In this document: one piece after another, positions 9,022-17,597 of the stretch
How positions within the stretch are numbered: the first letter of the stretch is position 1
Layout: each line of letters opens with the position of its first letter
Source: an uncultured Bacteroides sp.
Lineage (GTDB): Bacteria > Bacteroidota > Bacteroidia > Bacteroidales > Bacteroidaceae
Direction of reading: 5' to 3'
Assembly (NCBI GenBank): GCA_949294185.1
Contig: CASFGA010000002.1
Location: forward strand, 124,001 to 188,000
DNA: 64,000 bases
Translations under genes and position numbers: made by a program
The notes under the pieces: model-generated
Database searches by the model: none
What the model saw: only the letters and a program-made list of their open reading frames with translations
Told to the model about the DNA's origin: nothing

Positions 9022-9193
9022 CACCGTAAACGAAAGAAAAAGGATAACCATAGACTTAACTAAACTTAGAGCACTGTAAACTGCATGGTTAATAAACATA
9101 TCGAAGGTCAGTCGGGAGACTCGCCGGAGATTTTAAGGTAAAAAGTTTTTAGGTATTGTTTTTTTATTAACTAATAAAGAAAGGATAACGATT

Positions 9194-9289
9194 ATGAAAA
9201 AAGTAAGAAACATTTTTCACAAGATTATGAACGCTGACCCGATGATTTGGGGATACGTGATGCTCAACGAAACCTTGAGCAAGAAGTAA
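9194..9289 (+). CDS. 31-residue small protein of unknown function
   Basis: ATG at 9194, TAA at 9287, 31 codons. It is preceded by a purine-rich AAAGAAAGGATAACGATT. The peptide has a basic N-terminus (MKKVRNIFHKIM) followed by NADPMIWGYVMLNETL and ends in lysines. A very basic N-terminus plus a short amphipathic segment would suit membrane contact. It has its own promoter, a long leader (about 9028-9193), a structured tail (9290-9374) with the phrase CGCCGAAAGG twice, and a terminator. It therefore looks like an independent small-protein gene or dual-function RNA rather than the leader of the downstream helicase. I do not recognise a family. Confidence 0.6.
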   Translation: MKKVRNIFHKIMNADPMIWGYVMLNETLSKK

Positions 9290-9374
9290 GAGAGGCTGAA
9301 ACCGCCGAAAGGGGAATCAGCTTTTGGTAAAGAATCTGATAAACGCCGAAAGGCTTTGCAAATAGTTTTAACGG

Positions 9375-9407
9375 AAAAAGCGGCTACGCAAGTAACCGCT
9401 TTTTTTA
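9375..9407 (+). terminator. Rho-independent terminator of the small-peptide locus
   Basis: AAAAAGCGG pairs with CCGCTTTTT around a 12-nt loop and the T-run continues to TTTTTTTA. It separates the peptide gene from the helicase gene. Confidence 0.8.
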
Positions 9408-9422
9408 TTGCTTTTTTGTAAC

Positions 9423-9430
9423 TATCTTTG
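9423..9430 (+). promoter_or_regulatory. -7 promoter element of the helicase operon
   Basis: TATCTTTG lies 21 bp upstream of the helicase ATG, just after the preceding terminator. The -33 region is T-rich but has no clean TTTG at ideal distance. Confidence 0.5.
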
Positions 9431-9451
9431 CCCCAACAAGATAATAATGAC

Positions 9452-11461
9452 ATGAAGGAGCAAATACAGATAGATACGGACAACCCTGAGTTTAAAAACG
9501 CACTCCAGCTCATACAATATACCCGGCAGTCTGTCTTCCTTACGGGCAAGGCGGGAACGGGGAAATCAACCTTTCTGAAACACATCTGCCGCACCACGAA
9601 GAAGAAGCACGTGGTGCTCGCACCAACGGGAATAGCGGCCATCAATGCCGGAGGAAGCACCCTGCACAGTTTCTTCAAGCTGCCCTTCCATCCCCTGCTG
9701 CCCGACGACCCCAAATTCCAGGGGCGGAAGCTGCACGACTTTCTGAAGTACTCGGCCGACCACCGGAAGCTTATCCAGAACATCGAGCTGGTTATCATCG
9801 ACGAGATTTCTATGGTGAGGGCCGACATCATCGACTTTATCGACAAGATACTCCGCGTCTACTCGCACAACATGCGCGAGCCGTTCGGAGGGAAGCAGTT
9901 GCTGCTCGTGGGAGACATCTTTCAGCTCGAGCCGGTGGTGAAAAGCGATGAACGCGAAATCATCGGCCGTTTCTACCCCAATCCGTTCTTCTTTTCCGCC
10001 CGAGTGTTCCGCGAGATGGAGCTGGTGGCCATCGAGCTGAACAAAGTATACCGTCAGACCGACCCGGTGTTTGTCAGCGTGCTCGACCATATCCGGACCG
10101 ATACCGCAGGGGCGGCCGACCTTCAGCTGCTCAACACGCGCCTCAACGCAACTTTCAGCCAGCGAGAAGGCGACCTCTACATCACCCTCGCCACACGCCG
10201 CGACACCGTGGACTATATCAACGAGCGGAGACTGGCCGAACTGCCCGGCGACCCCGTCACCCTCAAGGGGGAGATAAGAGGCGAATTCCCCATCGGCAGC
10301 CTGCCCACGCTCATGGAGCTGGTCGTGAAACCCGGCGCACAGGTCATCTTCATAAAGAATGATGCCGAACGGCGATGGGTGAACGGAACCATCGGCACCT
10401 TGTCGGGGATAGACGACGAGGGGAACATGTACGTGGTGACCGAAGACGGAAGGGAAGTCGGCGTACACCGGGAGAGCTGGAGCAATGTGCGCTACCGCTA
10501 CAACGAGACCGAGAAAAAGATAGAAGAAAAAGAGCTGGGCACCTTTACGCAGTATCCCGTGCGACTGGCTTGGGCAATCACCGTCCACAAGAGCCAGGGG
10601 CTTACCTTCAGCCGTGCTGTAATCGACTTCACCGGAGGCGTATTTGCCGGAGGACAAGCCTACGTGGCGCTGAGTCGCTGCACCTCACTCGACGGCATCC
10701 GCCTCACCAGAGAGATTACAAGGGGAGACATTTTCGTGCGTCCCGAGATAGTGAGCTTCGCACGGAGGTTCAACGACCAGCAGGCGGTGACTCGCGCACT
10801 CCGTCAGGCACAGGCCGACGTGCAGTATGCAGCGGCCTCGGCAGCCTTCGACCGCGGCGACTTCACAGAGTTTCTCAGCCAGTTCTTCAAGGCCATCCAC
10901 AGTCGGTATGACATTGAGAAGCCACTCGCCCAGCGCCTCATCCGCCGCAAGCTCGGCGTCATCAACCGCCTGCGCGAGGAAAACCAGAGGCTCAGGCAGC
11001 AGATGAGCGAGCAGCAGGCAAGCCTGCAGGAATATGCCCGCGAATATTATCTGATGGGAAACGAATGCATCACCCGGGCACACGACCCACTCGCCGCCAT
11101 CGCCAACTACGACAAGGCCATACGGCTTCACCCGGGATATACCGACGCATGGGTAAGAAAGGGCGTCACCCTATTCGACTGCGGACGGACGGATGAGGCG
11201 GAGGAATGTATCAACCACGCCGTGCGTCTGCGCCCGAACGACTTCAAGGCCGTGTACAACCGCGGAAAGCTCCGCCTGCATACGGGCGACACCGAGGGAG
11301 CGGCCTCCGACCTCGACAAGGCCACCAGCCTAAAGCCCGACCATGCCGGAGCGCACGAGTGGTTTGCCGATGCGCTCAGCCGCACGGGGAAGGAAGCCGA
11401 AGCCGCCCTGCACTACCGCATTGCCGAAGAACTGAGAAAACGTAAGAACAAAACAAGCTGA
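9452..11461 (+). CDS. PIF1/RecD-like superfamily 1 helicase with C-terminal TPR domain
   Basis: A DNA helicase of 669 residues. Walker A is GKAGTGKS (about 32-39) and Walker B is LVIIDEIS (about 109-116). A PIF1-type core follows, with the UvrD-C2-like motif VHKSQGLTF (near 375), where the helicase refolds on DNA. A coiled stretch (LREENQRLRQQMSEQQ) leads to about three TPR units at 540-660. The start is the ATG giving MKEQIQIDTD; an upstream TTG lies inside the -7 element. It probably acts in DNA repair or replication-fork processing, with the TPR tail binding a partner. The next gene starts 2 bp after the stop codon, so the two are coupled. Confidence 0.85.
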   Translation: MKEQIQIDTDNPEFKNALQLIQYTRQSVFLTGKAGTGKSTFLKHICRTTKKKHVVLAPTGIAAINAGGSTLHSFFKLPFHPLLPDDPKFQGRKLHDFLKYSADHRKLIQNIELVIIDEISMVRADIIDFIDKILRVYSHNMREPFGGKQLLLVGDIFQLEPVVKSDEREIIGRFYPNPFFFSARVFREMELVAIELNKVYRQTDPVFVSVLDHIRTDTAGAADLQLLNTRLNATFSQREGDLYITLATRRDTVDYINERRLAELPGDPVTLKGEIRGEFPIGSLPTLMELVVKPGAQVIFIKNDAERRWVNGTIGTLSGIDDEGNMYVVTEDGREVGVHRESWSNVRYRYNETEKKIEEKELGTFTQYPVRLAWAITVHKSQGLTFSRAVIDFTGGVFAGGQAYVALSRCTSLDGIRLTREITRGDIFVRPEIVSFARRFNDQQAVTRALRQAQADVQYAAASAAFDRGDFTEFLSQFFKAIHSRYDIEKPLAQRLIRRKLGVINRLREENQRLRQQMSEQQASLQEYAREYYLMGNECITRAHDPLAAIANYDKAIRLHPGYTDAWVRKGVTLFDCGRTDEAEECINHAVRLRPNDFKAVYNRGKLRLHTGDTEGAASDLDKATSLKPDHAGAHEWFADALSRTGKEAEAALHYRIAEELRKRKNKTS

Positions 11462-11463
11462 AT

Positions 11464-11886
11464 ATGGAAGAGATAAAGAACATCCTGCACCACCGCCACT
11501 GCTCATGCGTCGTAAAAGGCAGTGCCGGAATCACTGTCTGCACCCGAAGAGGTGTGGCCGACCTTTACGACCTCTACACCAACCGCCCCGAAGTGCTCCG
11601 CGGAGCCGTCATCGCCGACAAGGTAGTGGGCAAGGGGGCAGCCGCCCTGATGGCGCTCGCCGGAATACGAGCCGTCTGGGCCGATGTCATCAGCTCGCCG
11701 GCGCTCGCCCTGCTGAAGGACGCAGGCATCCCCGCCGACTTCGCGCTGGAGGTGCCCCACATCATCAACCGCAGCCGCACAGGCCGGTGCCCACTCGAAA
11801 CCGCATGCGACGGACTCACTTCGCCGGAAGAAATTTTCCCCGTCATAACAAATTTTATGGCAGAAATGCAACGCAAATCCATTTAA
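11464..11886 (+). CDS. DUF1893 protein (TM1506-like, cytidine-deaminase fold)
   Basis: 140 residues matching the DUF1893 pattern: SCVVKGSAGITVCTRRGVADLYDLY, then AVIADKVVGKGAAALMALAG, then a C-terminal NRSRTGRCPLETAC segment. The family adopts a deaminase-like fold; its biochemical role is not established. The start codon lies 2 bp after the helicase stop codon, so it is very likely co-transcribed and coupled with it. Confidence 0.75.
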   Translation: MEEIKNILHHRHCSCVVKGSAGITVCTRRGVADLYDLYTNRPEVLRGAVIADKVVGKGAAALMALAGIRAVWADVISSPALALLKDAGIPADFALEVPHIINRSRTGRCPLETACDGLTSPEEIFPVITNFMAEMQRKSI

Positions 11887-11926
11887 TTTACCGATATTTA
11901 ACCCCCGGAAAACATTAACAGTCACT

Positions 11927-12436
11927 ATGAATACCTCAACAAGACTCTACACGTTGGGCTACACCGAGCCGAAGACTTACGTAGCCGCCACACTGTTCAT
12001 CGCAGGAAACATCATCCTGCCCCAGTTGTTCCACCTCATCCCTCAAGGAGGAGTGACGTGGCTACCCATCTACTTCTTCACACTGATTGCCGCATACAAG
12101 TACGGATGGAAAGTGGGACTGCTCACCGCCCTCTGCTCGCCCGCCGTCAACTCGCTGCTTTTCGGCATGCCGGCCGCCGCCGCACTGCCCGCCATCTACC
12201 TCAAGTCGGCGCTGCTCGCACTCGGCGCAGGATATGCCGCCCACCGCTTCAACCGCGTGTCACTGCCCGCCCTGGCGGCCGTGGTGGCCTTCTACCAGCT
12301 GCTGGGCACCCTCGGCGAATGGCTCATGACGGGCGACCTCTATCTGGCGATGCAAGACTGCCGGATAGGAATCCCCGGCATGCTGACACAAGTCATCGGA
12401 GGCTACCTGTTCATCAGATACCTCTTGCGCAAGTAA
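11927..12436 (+). CDS. Putative ECF-transporter S component
   Basis: 169 residues with five or six hydrophobic helices (for example GNIILPQLFHLI, WLPIYFFTLIAAYKYG, TALCSPAVNSLLFGM, GGYLFIRYLL). This matches the small substrate-binding subunits of energy-coupling-factor vitamin importers. There is no EcfA/A'/T gene in the window, so it would rely on a shared ECF module or act alone. The substrate is not evident. It lies 40 bp downstream of the DUF1893 gene, probably in the same operon. Confidence 0.65.
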   Translation: MNTSTRLYTLGYTEPKTYVAATLFIAGNIILPQLFHLIPQGGVTWLPIYFFTLIAAYKYGWKVGLLTALCSPAVNSLLFGMPAAAALPAIYLKSALLALGAGYAAHRFNRVSLPALAAVVAFYQLLGTLGEWLMTGDLYLAMQDCRIGIPGMLTQVIGGYLFIRYLLRK

Positions 12437-12464
12437 ACATTCTTTCTTCATTTTATTGATAGCA

Positions 12465-12500
12465 GGGAGGAAGGGGACTTCGGTCTCACTCCTCCCTTTT
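12465..12500 (+). terminator. Terminator of the helicase operon
   Basis: GGGAGGA (12465-12471) pairs with TCCTCCC (12490-12496), followed by TTTTCTTT. The structure overlaps the 3' end of the convergent HU-like gene. Confidence 0.65.
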
Positions 12501-13118
12501 CTTTACGTATACCCGATGGCTACCCCGCCCGCTGAAGTCGATGCCCGAGCCGGGAAGCTTCAGCCAACTGCGCAGCTCCATACTGGCCACCGTGCGCCCC
12601 AGCCCGGTCAGCTCCACATAGTCGCCCACCGTAAGCACCGCATGACTCTCAAGGAAACGCTGCGCCAGCGCAAGCCTCTCGGCCGGCGAATACTTGGATA
12701 TGTGGCGGGTGAACCGCTGCGGCGAACGCTCCAGACGGCAGCGCGAGTTCACCTCGTCCACCAACGCCTTGTCCGCCCGGAAGTTGATGCCGCCCACCTC
12801 GATGCTTGCGGCATTCCTCCGCCTCCCCTCGCCGTCCGTCCGCTCACGCTCTCGCCCCTCCTTCAGAGCGAGTTGGGGAGAAAACACCCCCACACCTTCT
12901 ATTCTCACCGAACATCCGTCGGCCATCCTCCGCGCCATCGTGGTGAAAAGCCGGTGGAGCATTCCGCGAATCTCTCCCGCGTCGAACGTAGATCCCTCCG
13001 CCATCCATTCCGACAGCTCGTCCGTGTCACAGCAGCGGCGGATAATCATCCGGGGATAAAGCAGCGTCTTCCCCGAGTGGTTGAGGTCGTTCACCTCCTG
13101 CATGGTATATTCTGCCAT
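12486..13118 (-). CDS. HU/IHF-fold DNA-binding protein, long form
   Basis: About 210 residues starting MAEYTMQEVNDL. The first ~120 residues follow the HU pattern (a helical start, then GEIRGMLHRLFTTMARRMADGCSVRIEGVGVFSP). A second ~80-residue part (YSPAERLALAQRFLESHAVLTVGDYVELTGLGRTVASMEL) resembles a helix-turn-helix extension seen in Bacteroidetes HU-HIG proteins. Such proteins are larger than HU (about 90 residues) and are thought to bind DNA; their role is not settled. It is transcribed convergently with the ECF gene. Confidence 0.65.
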   Translation of the reverse strand: MAEYTMQEVNDLNHSGKTLLYPRMIIRRCCDTDELSEWMAEGSTFDAGEIRGMLHRLFTTMARRMADGCSVRIEGVGVFSPQLALKEGRERERTDGEGRRRNAASIEVGGINFRADKALVDEVNSRCRLERSPQRFTRHISKYSPAERLALAQRFLESHAVLTVGDYVELTGLGRTVASMELRSWLKLPGSGIDFSGRGSHRVYVKKREE

Positions 13119-13154
13119 AGTAAAATCAAGCTTTAAAGTCCGTAAAATCAAGTG

Positions 13155-13733
13155 TCACAGCCTCGTGAAGCCGTCCGTTCGTATCCGCCCGACAAGCGTC
13201 CGGCGGCTTGGGTTGCAGAGGTTTCCGATTTCCGTCAAGCCACGTTTGTCGGCCGGAAAGGAAATCTCATCCCCATTCAGTGACAAGCGTCCGGCGGCTT
13301 GGTAAAACAAAGTCCGCCATCCCGTCAAGCCACATTCAGCGGTCGGAAAGGAAATATCATCCCCGTTCAGCGACAAGCATCCGGCGGATTGGTAAAACAA
13401 AGTCTGCCATCCCGTCAAGCCACGTTCGGAGGTCGGAAAGGAAATCTCATCCCCATTCAGCGACAAGTGTCCGGCGGATTGGTAAAACAAAGTCCGCCAT
13501 CCCGTCAAGCCACATTCGGCGGCCGGAAAGGAAATCTCATCCCCATTCAGCGACAAGCGTCCGGCGGATTGGTAAAACAAAGTCCGCTCCCCCGCCAAGT
13601 AAGGCTGTGCAGCCGGAGAGAAAATCTCTGCAGACCGCACGACTTGCCTCCGATTATCGCCGCCGAATACAGATTCACTGTCGGCGAATCTGTATTCGGC
13701 GGCGGCGAACAAACGTTCGGCGGCGTGAAACAT
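13155..13733 (-). CDS. Possible 192-residue protein built of 30-residue tandem repeats
   Basis: The minus-strand frame is open through the 90-bp repeat array and encodes about four copies of a 30-residue unit (SLNGDEISF, variable EC/ER pair, GLTGWRTLFYQSAG). Units differ mostly at a few positions. A near-ideal promoter ends 15 bp upstream of the ATG at 13733 (MFHAAERLFAAAEYRF), supporting transcription in this direction with a very short leader. Against a real gene: because the period is a multiple of three, plus-strand frames are also open through the array. I recognise no family. Confidence 0.35.
   Translation of the reverse strand: MFHAAERLFAAAEYRFADSESVFGGDNRRQVVRSAEIFSPAAQPYLAGERTLFYQSAGRLSLNGDEISFPAAECGLTGWRTLFYQSAGHLSLNGDEISFPTSERGLTGWQTLFYQSAGCLSLNGDDISFPTAECGLTGWRTLFYQAAGRLSLNGDEISFPADKRGLTEIGNLCNPSRRTLVGRIRTDGFTRL
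13191..13620. repeat. 90-bp tandem repeat array (minisatellite)
   Basis: Near-identical 90-bp units start at 13282, 13372 and 13462. A divergent 91-bp first copy starts at 13191 and a decaying last copy at 13552. A typical unit contains GACAAGCGTCCGGCGG, TTGGTAAAACAAAGTC, CCCGTCAAGCCAC and GGAAAGGAAATCTCATCC. The units differ at roughly ten positions. Confidence 0.9.
13658..13704. repeat. Long perfect inverted repeat (19-bp arms, 9-nt loop)
   Basis: GCCGCCGAATACAGATTC (13659-13676) is exactly complementary to 13686-13703, and one further C-G pair extends each arm. No T-run follows on either strand, so it does not look like a terminator. It lies inside the 5' part of the possible repeat protein gene. 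Confidence 0.9.
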
Positions 13734-13747
13734 ACACTTTCTAAGTA

Positions 13748-13778
13748 CAAAGATAACTTTATCTGGCATACCGTCAAA
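13748..13778 (-). promoter_or_regulatory. Promoter facing the tandem-repeat ORF
   Basis: On the minus strand: TTTG (13778-13775), 19 bp, TATCTTTG (13755-13748). This is the canonical Bacteroidetes promoter arrangement, and transcription should start near 13741. Confidence 0.7.
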
Positions 13779-13908
13779 CTTTTCTCGGGCAAATCTCACA
13801 GATTGCCTGCCCGACTCTCTACAGGGATGCAAGTGATACGGACACAAGTGTCTGACCGACATACGGTTGGCATGCCGGCAGACAGTAAGACAGGATTTGG
13901 TGAAACAG

Positions 13909-14829
13909 TCAGATATGGCGCGGGCGGATGCGCTTCAGCAGCAAGGCAAGCCGCCCCTGTATGCTCCGGCTGAGGATTATCAGCACCACGGCGATGAGGA
14001 TGAGCAGGATGCCCGTAGCCTCGCCTGCCGTAAAGGCTTCGCCGAACACGAGGGCTCCGATGCAGACGGCGGTCACCGGCTCAAGTGCCCCGAGGATGGA
14101 AGTGAGCGTGCCGCCGATGTGTCGCACGGCAAGCAGCAGGGTGATGTTTGAGATGACCGTGGGCGCCACGGCAAGCAGCACGATGTTGACCGCCGACACG
14201 GCATCGGGCAGCGGCTGAAGGCTTTCCTGCCATCCGGTCTTCACGGCGAATATCAGCGTGGTGAAGAGGAACACGTAGAACGCCAGCTTGCGGCTGTGCA
14301 TCTCGCGGAGGCGCGACTTGTTTACGGCAATGATGTAGCTGGCATATCCCACGGCGGAGAGAAGCACCACGGCAACTCCCGCGGGGTCGAGCGTCAACTC
14401 GCCTCCGCGCAGCGACAGTCTCGCCACTCCCGCCACGGCAAGCAGCACGGCTATCCATACGGTGAGCGTCGTCTTTTCTCGGAAAAGCATCAGCATGAGC
14501 ATGGTGACGAAGATGGGGTAGGTAAAGTGGATGGTTGTGGCCACTCCGGCACCCATCACCTCGTATCCGTAAAGAAGGAAGAGCGAAGATGCGGTATAGA
14601 ACAGTGACAAGATGAGTATGAGGGGGACATCGCGCAGGGGGATGCGGAACGACTCCTTGCGTATGAGGAGCATGATGCCGAGGGCGGCCGTGGCGGCCGT
14701 GAAGCGGTAGAGCAGGATGGAGTCTGAGCACATGCCCTTCTGCATGAGGGGCAGGGTGAAGAGGGGAATCAGGCCAAACGTCACCGACGTTATGATGCCA
14801 TAGATGAAGCCTTTCAGTTTTGAGTTCAT
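13909..14829 (-). CDS. EamA/DMT-superfamily transporter
   Basis: 306 residues with about ten hydrophobic helices in two EamA-like halves (GFIYGIITSVTFGLIPLF at the start; VISNITLLLAVRHIGGTLTSILGALEPVTAV in the second half). Members export or import metabolites such as amino acids or nucleosides across the inner membrane; the substrate is unknown. It is a single gene with its own -7 element 37 bp upstream. Confidence 0.85.
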   Translation of the reverse strand: MNSKLKGFIYGIITSVTFGLIPLFTLPLMQKGMCSDSILLYRFTAATAALGIMLLIRKESFRIPLRDVPLILILSLFYTASSLFLLYGYEVMGAGVATTIHFTYPIFVTMLMLMLFREKTTLTVWIAVLLAVAGVARLSLRGGELTLDPAGVAVVLLSAVGYASYIIAVNKSRLREMHSRKLAFYVFLFTTLIFAVKTGWQESLQPLPDAVSAVNIVLLAVAPTVISNITLLLAVRHIGGTLTSILGALEPVTAVCIGALVFGEAFTAGEATGILLILIAVVLIILSRSIQGRLALLLKRIRPRHI

Positions 14830-14865
14830 AATGAAGTTGAGTTATCCGTTTTTATGTTTCGGGTG

Positions 14866-14873
14866 CAAAATTA
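14866..14873 (-). promoter_or_regulatory. -7 element of the EamA transporter gene
   Basis: The minus strand reads TAATTTTG, matching TAnnTTTG, 37 bp before the start codon. No clear -33 box. Confidence 0.45.
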
Positions 14874-14911
14874 CGGAATAATCGGCTATCTGCCTACAGC
14901 CGGACGGGCAT

Positions 14912-14965
14912 AAAAATCCCCGCCGCCGGGGGAAGTGGGGTATGTCTTCCTGCCCGGCGGCGGGG
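14912..14965 (-). terminator. Terminator of the leucine operon
   Basis: CCCCGCCGCCGGG (14918-14930) pairs perfectly with CCCGGCGGCGGGG (14953-14965). Read on the minus strand it is followed by ATTTTTATG. It lies 30 bp after the leuB stop codon. Confidence 0.85.
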
Positions 14966-14994
14966 TGTATGTCCGGCAATCCGCGGTCGGCGGC

Positions 14995-16056
14995 TTATGC
15001 CTTGCGTATGTAATCAGTAATCCAGTCTCCGACTTCCTTCGTGCCAAACCGCTCCCCTCCCTCGACCTGAATCTCGGGCGTGCGTACGCAAGCGTCGAGC
15101 GAGGCATCGACAGCCCGTCGGATAAGCCTGGCTTCCTCCTGACAGTCGAAATGCTCGAAGAGCATGGCCACGGACAGTATCTGGGCGAGGGGATTCGCTA
15201 TATTCATCCCCGCCGCCTGAGGCCATGACCCGTGGATAGGTTCGAAGACGGGAGTACTCTCTCCGGTAGATGCCGACGGCAGCAAGCCCATCGATCCGCT
15301 GATGCATGAGCCTTCGTCGGTGAGGATATCGCCAAAGGTATTCTCCGTCACCATTACATCGAAGAAGGTGGGTTCCTGAATCATGCGCATGGCTGCGTTA
15401 TCTACAAACATATAGTCGGTCGTGACGTCGGGATAGAGTTGGGCAACCTCCTGTGCCACCTTCCGCCAGAGGCGTGAGGAGGCCAGCACATTTGCCTTGT
15501 CGACCACGGTCAGGTGTCGGCGGCGCTTCCGTGCATACTCGAATGCCACCTTGAGTATGCGCTCAATCTCGGGCCGGGTATAGAGGTTGGTATCGTAGGC
15601 CTTGTCGTTGTCCTGATATTTCTCTCCGAAATACATGCCTCCGGTCAGCTCGCGGATGCAGATGAAGTCGGCCCCCTCTACGAGTTCGGCACGGAGCGGC
15701 GACTTGTGGAGCAAGCACTTGAATGTCTGCACGGGACGTATGTTGGCAAACAATCCCAACTTCTTGCGCATGGCCAGTAATCCCTGCTCGGGACGTACCT
15801 TAGCCGTCGGGTCGTTGTCGTATTTCGGGTCGCCCACAGCCGAGAACAGCACGGCATCGGCCTGCTGACAGATGCGGAATGTTTCTTCGGGAAAGGGATC
15901 GCCCACTTGGTCAATGGCGTGCGCCCCGCAGAGCGCATACTCGTAACTCACCTTATGTCCGAACTTCTCACAAACGGCGGTCATGACATTCACTCCCTGA
16001 GCGGAAATCTCAGGCCCGATGCCGTCGCCGGGTAATACTGCAATCTTAAAATCCAT
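14995..16056 (-). CDS. leuB: 3-isopropylmalate dehydrogenase
   Basis: Oxidises and decarboxylates 3-isopropylmalate to 2-oxoisocaproate using NAD+; relatives also use 3-methylmalate in the citramalate route. 353 residues, normal length. Family features: the nucleotide-binding start [25 protein letters not shown], the catalytic [13 protein letters not shown], the metal and substrate segment [12 protein letters not shown], and the NAD loop [20 protein letters not shown]. It is last in leuA-leuC-leuD-cimA-leuB, 5 bp after cimA. Confidence 0.95.
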   Translation of the reverse strand: MDFKIAVLPGDGIGPEISAQGVNVMTAVCEKFGHKVSYEYALCGAHAIDQVGDPFPEETFRICQQADAVLFSAVGDPKYDNDPTAKVRPEQGLLAMRKKLGLFANIRPVQTFKCLLHKSPLRAELVEGADFICIRELTGGMYFGEKYQDNDKAYDTNLYTRPEIERILKVAFEYARKRRRHLTVVDKANVLASSRLWRKVAQEVAQLYPDVTTDYMFVDNAAMRMIQEPTFFDVMVTENTFGDILTDEGSCISGSMGLLPSASTGESTPVFEPIHGSWPQAAGMNIANPLAQILSVAMLFEHFDCQEEARLIRRAVDASLDACVRTPEIQVEGGERFGTKEVGDWITDYIRKA

Positions 16057-16061
16057 ATTCT

Positions 16062-17588
16062 TTATTCTTCAATTATGTTCAACATCTTGATGGTAGCCTT
16101 GATGGCGGCTTCTGTCTGGTCGGCATCCAGTCCGCGCGTACGGAACTCCCTTCCTTCGTAACTCCATGTAATGACCGTCTGCACAAAGGCATCGGTTCGT
16201 CCGCCGGGAGGTATGGTCACCGCATAGTTGGTAAGCATGGGAAACTTGCGTCCGAGCGTCCCCTTGTATATCTTCCGCAGGGCTCGCACAAAGGCATCAT
16301 ACTGTCCGTCGCCCGACGAACTCTCCTGAAAGACCTTTCCATTTATCTCAATGCTCAGCGTGGCCATCGGCTTCAGCCCTTGCGCAAGGGTCACAAAATA
16401 GCTCAGGAGCTTGACCTTGTTCTTCGCACCGTCATGCTTCAGCACATCGCTGACAATGTAAGGCAAATCTTCTTGTGTCACCAGTTCTTTCCGGTCACCC
16501 AGTTCGATGATTCGCTCGGTCACCTTCCTCATCGATTCCTCATCCAACTCCAGTCCCAAGCTTTCAAGATTCTTCCGGATATTCGCTTTGCCGGAAGTCT
16601 TTCCCAAAGCATACTCACGCACCCTTCCGAAACGTTCGGGCAGCAGGTCGTTACAATACAGATTATTCTTGTTGTCGCCGTCGGCATGCACTCCCGCAAC
16701 CTGGGTAAACACGCTCTCGCCCACGATGGGCTTGTTTGCCGGAATCGTCACACCGGAATACGACTCCACCACCCGACTTACATCGTTCAGACGACTTTCA
16801 TCTATGTTAGTGATGGCATGGAAGTGGTCTTTCAGAATGGCCTGCACACTGGCAAGCGGCGCATTCCCCGCCCGTTCTCCCAATCCGTTGATCGTGGTAT
16901 GCAGTCCTTTCACCCCGCTCAACACGGCGGCAAGCACATTACTAACCGCCAGATCGTAATCGTTGTGGGCATGAAAGTCGAAATGCAAATCCGGATAACG
17001 CTTCTTCATCTTGCGCATAAACTCGATTACCTGAAGGGGATTGAGGATGCCGAGCGTATCGGGCAGCATGAAGCGCCTGATTCCCGCATCCTTCAAGCCG
17101 TCAACCAAGCCGAACACATAGTCGGGCGTATCCTTGATGCCGTTGCTCCAGTCTTCCAGATATACATTGACATCCATATCACGCTCGTGCGCATAGCTTA
17201 CCACCGCACGGATATCCTCGATATGCTCTTCGAGTGTCTTCTTCAGCTGATACCGGCAATGCTTTTCCGAACCTTTCGTCAGCAGATTGATTACCCGGCA
17301 TCCGGCGTCATGTATCCAGTCGACCGACATTTTACCGTCGACAAACCCCAGCACTTCCACCCGAGGCAGCAGATTTCTCCGTGCCGCCCAGTCGCATATC
17401 ATCTTCACCGCGCCGAATTCCCCTTCGGAAACACGTGCCGAAGCTATCTCCACGCGGTCGACCTTCAAGTCCTCCAACAGCAGACGGGCTATCATCAACT
17501 TTTCATGAGGCACAAACGACACGCCACTGGTCTGCTCCCCGTCGCGCAAAGTCGTGTCCATGATTTCTATTCTCGGATGATTTTCCAT
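16062..17588 (-). CDS. cimA: (R)-citramalate synthase, Leptospira type
   Basis: A DRE-TIM aldolase-type synthase condensing acetyl-CoA with pyruvate to citramalate, the first step of threonine-independent isoleucine synthesis. 508 residues: a TIM barrel ([15 protein letters not shown] at the N-terminus), then a regulatory LeuA-C domain (about 385-500). It differs from the LeuA in the same operon and closely matches my recollection of the characterised Leptospira enzyme: [38 protein letters not shown] and [18 protein letters not shown]. The pyruvate-pocket leucine and tyrosine are in place. Public annotation often calls such proteins 2-isopropylmalate synthase. It sits 9 bp after leuD. Confidence 0.8.
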   Translation of the reverse strand: MENHPRIEIMDTTLRDGEQTSGVSFVPHEKLMIARLLLEDLKVDRVEIASARVSEGEFGAVKMICDWAARRNLLPRVEVLGFVDGKMSVDWIHDAGCRVINLLTKGSEKHCRYQLKKTLEEHIEDIRAVVSYAHERDMDVNVYLEDWSNGIKDTPDYVFGLVDGLKDAGIRRFMLPDTLGILNPLQVIEFMRKMKKRYPDLHFDFHAHNDYDLAVSNVLAAVLSGVKGLHTTINGLGERAGNAPLASVQAILKDHFHAITNIDESRLNDVSRVVESYSGVTIPANKPIVGESVFTQVAGVHADGDNKNNLYCNDLLPERFGRVREYALGKTSGKANIRKNLESLGLELDEESMRKVTERIIELGDRKELVTQEDLPYIVSDVLKHDGAKNKVKLLSYFVTLAQGLKPMATLSIEINGKVFQESSSGDGQYDAFVRALRKIYKGTLGRKFPMLTNYAVTIPPGGRTDAFVQTVITWSYEGREFRTRGLDADQTEAAIKATIKMLNIIEE

Positions 17589-17597
17589 AAGAAACTA

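Noticed and set aside
9085..9141. An 18-codon ORF in the leader of the 31-residue peptide gene
   Set aside because: No purine-rich site precedes it and the length is expected by chance; it is mentioned only as a possible upstream ORF.
13191..13620. Possible CRISPR array (regularly spaced repeats)
   Set aside because: The 90-bp units are contiguous and nearly identical throughout, with no variable spacers and no cas genes.
13208..13973. Plus-strand open frames through the 90-bp repeats (Arg/Ser-rich translations)
   Set aside because: Frames stay open because the period is a multiple of three; no plus-strand promoter was seen and the translations look non-protein-like.
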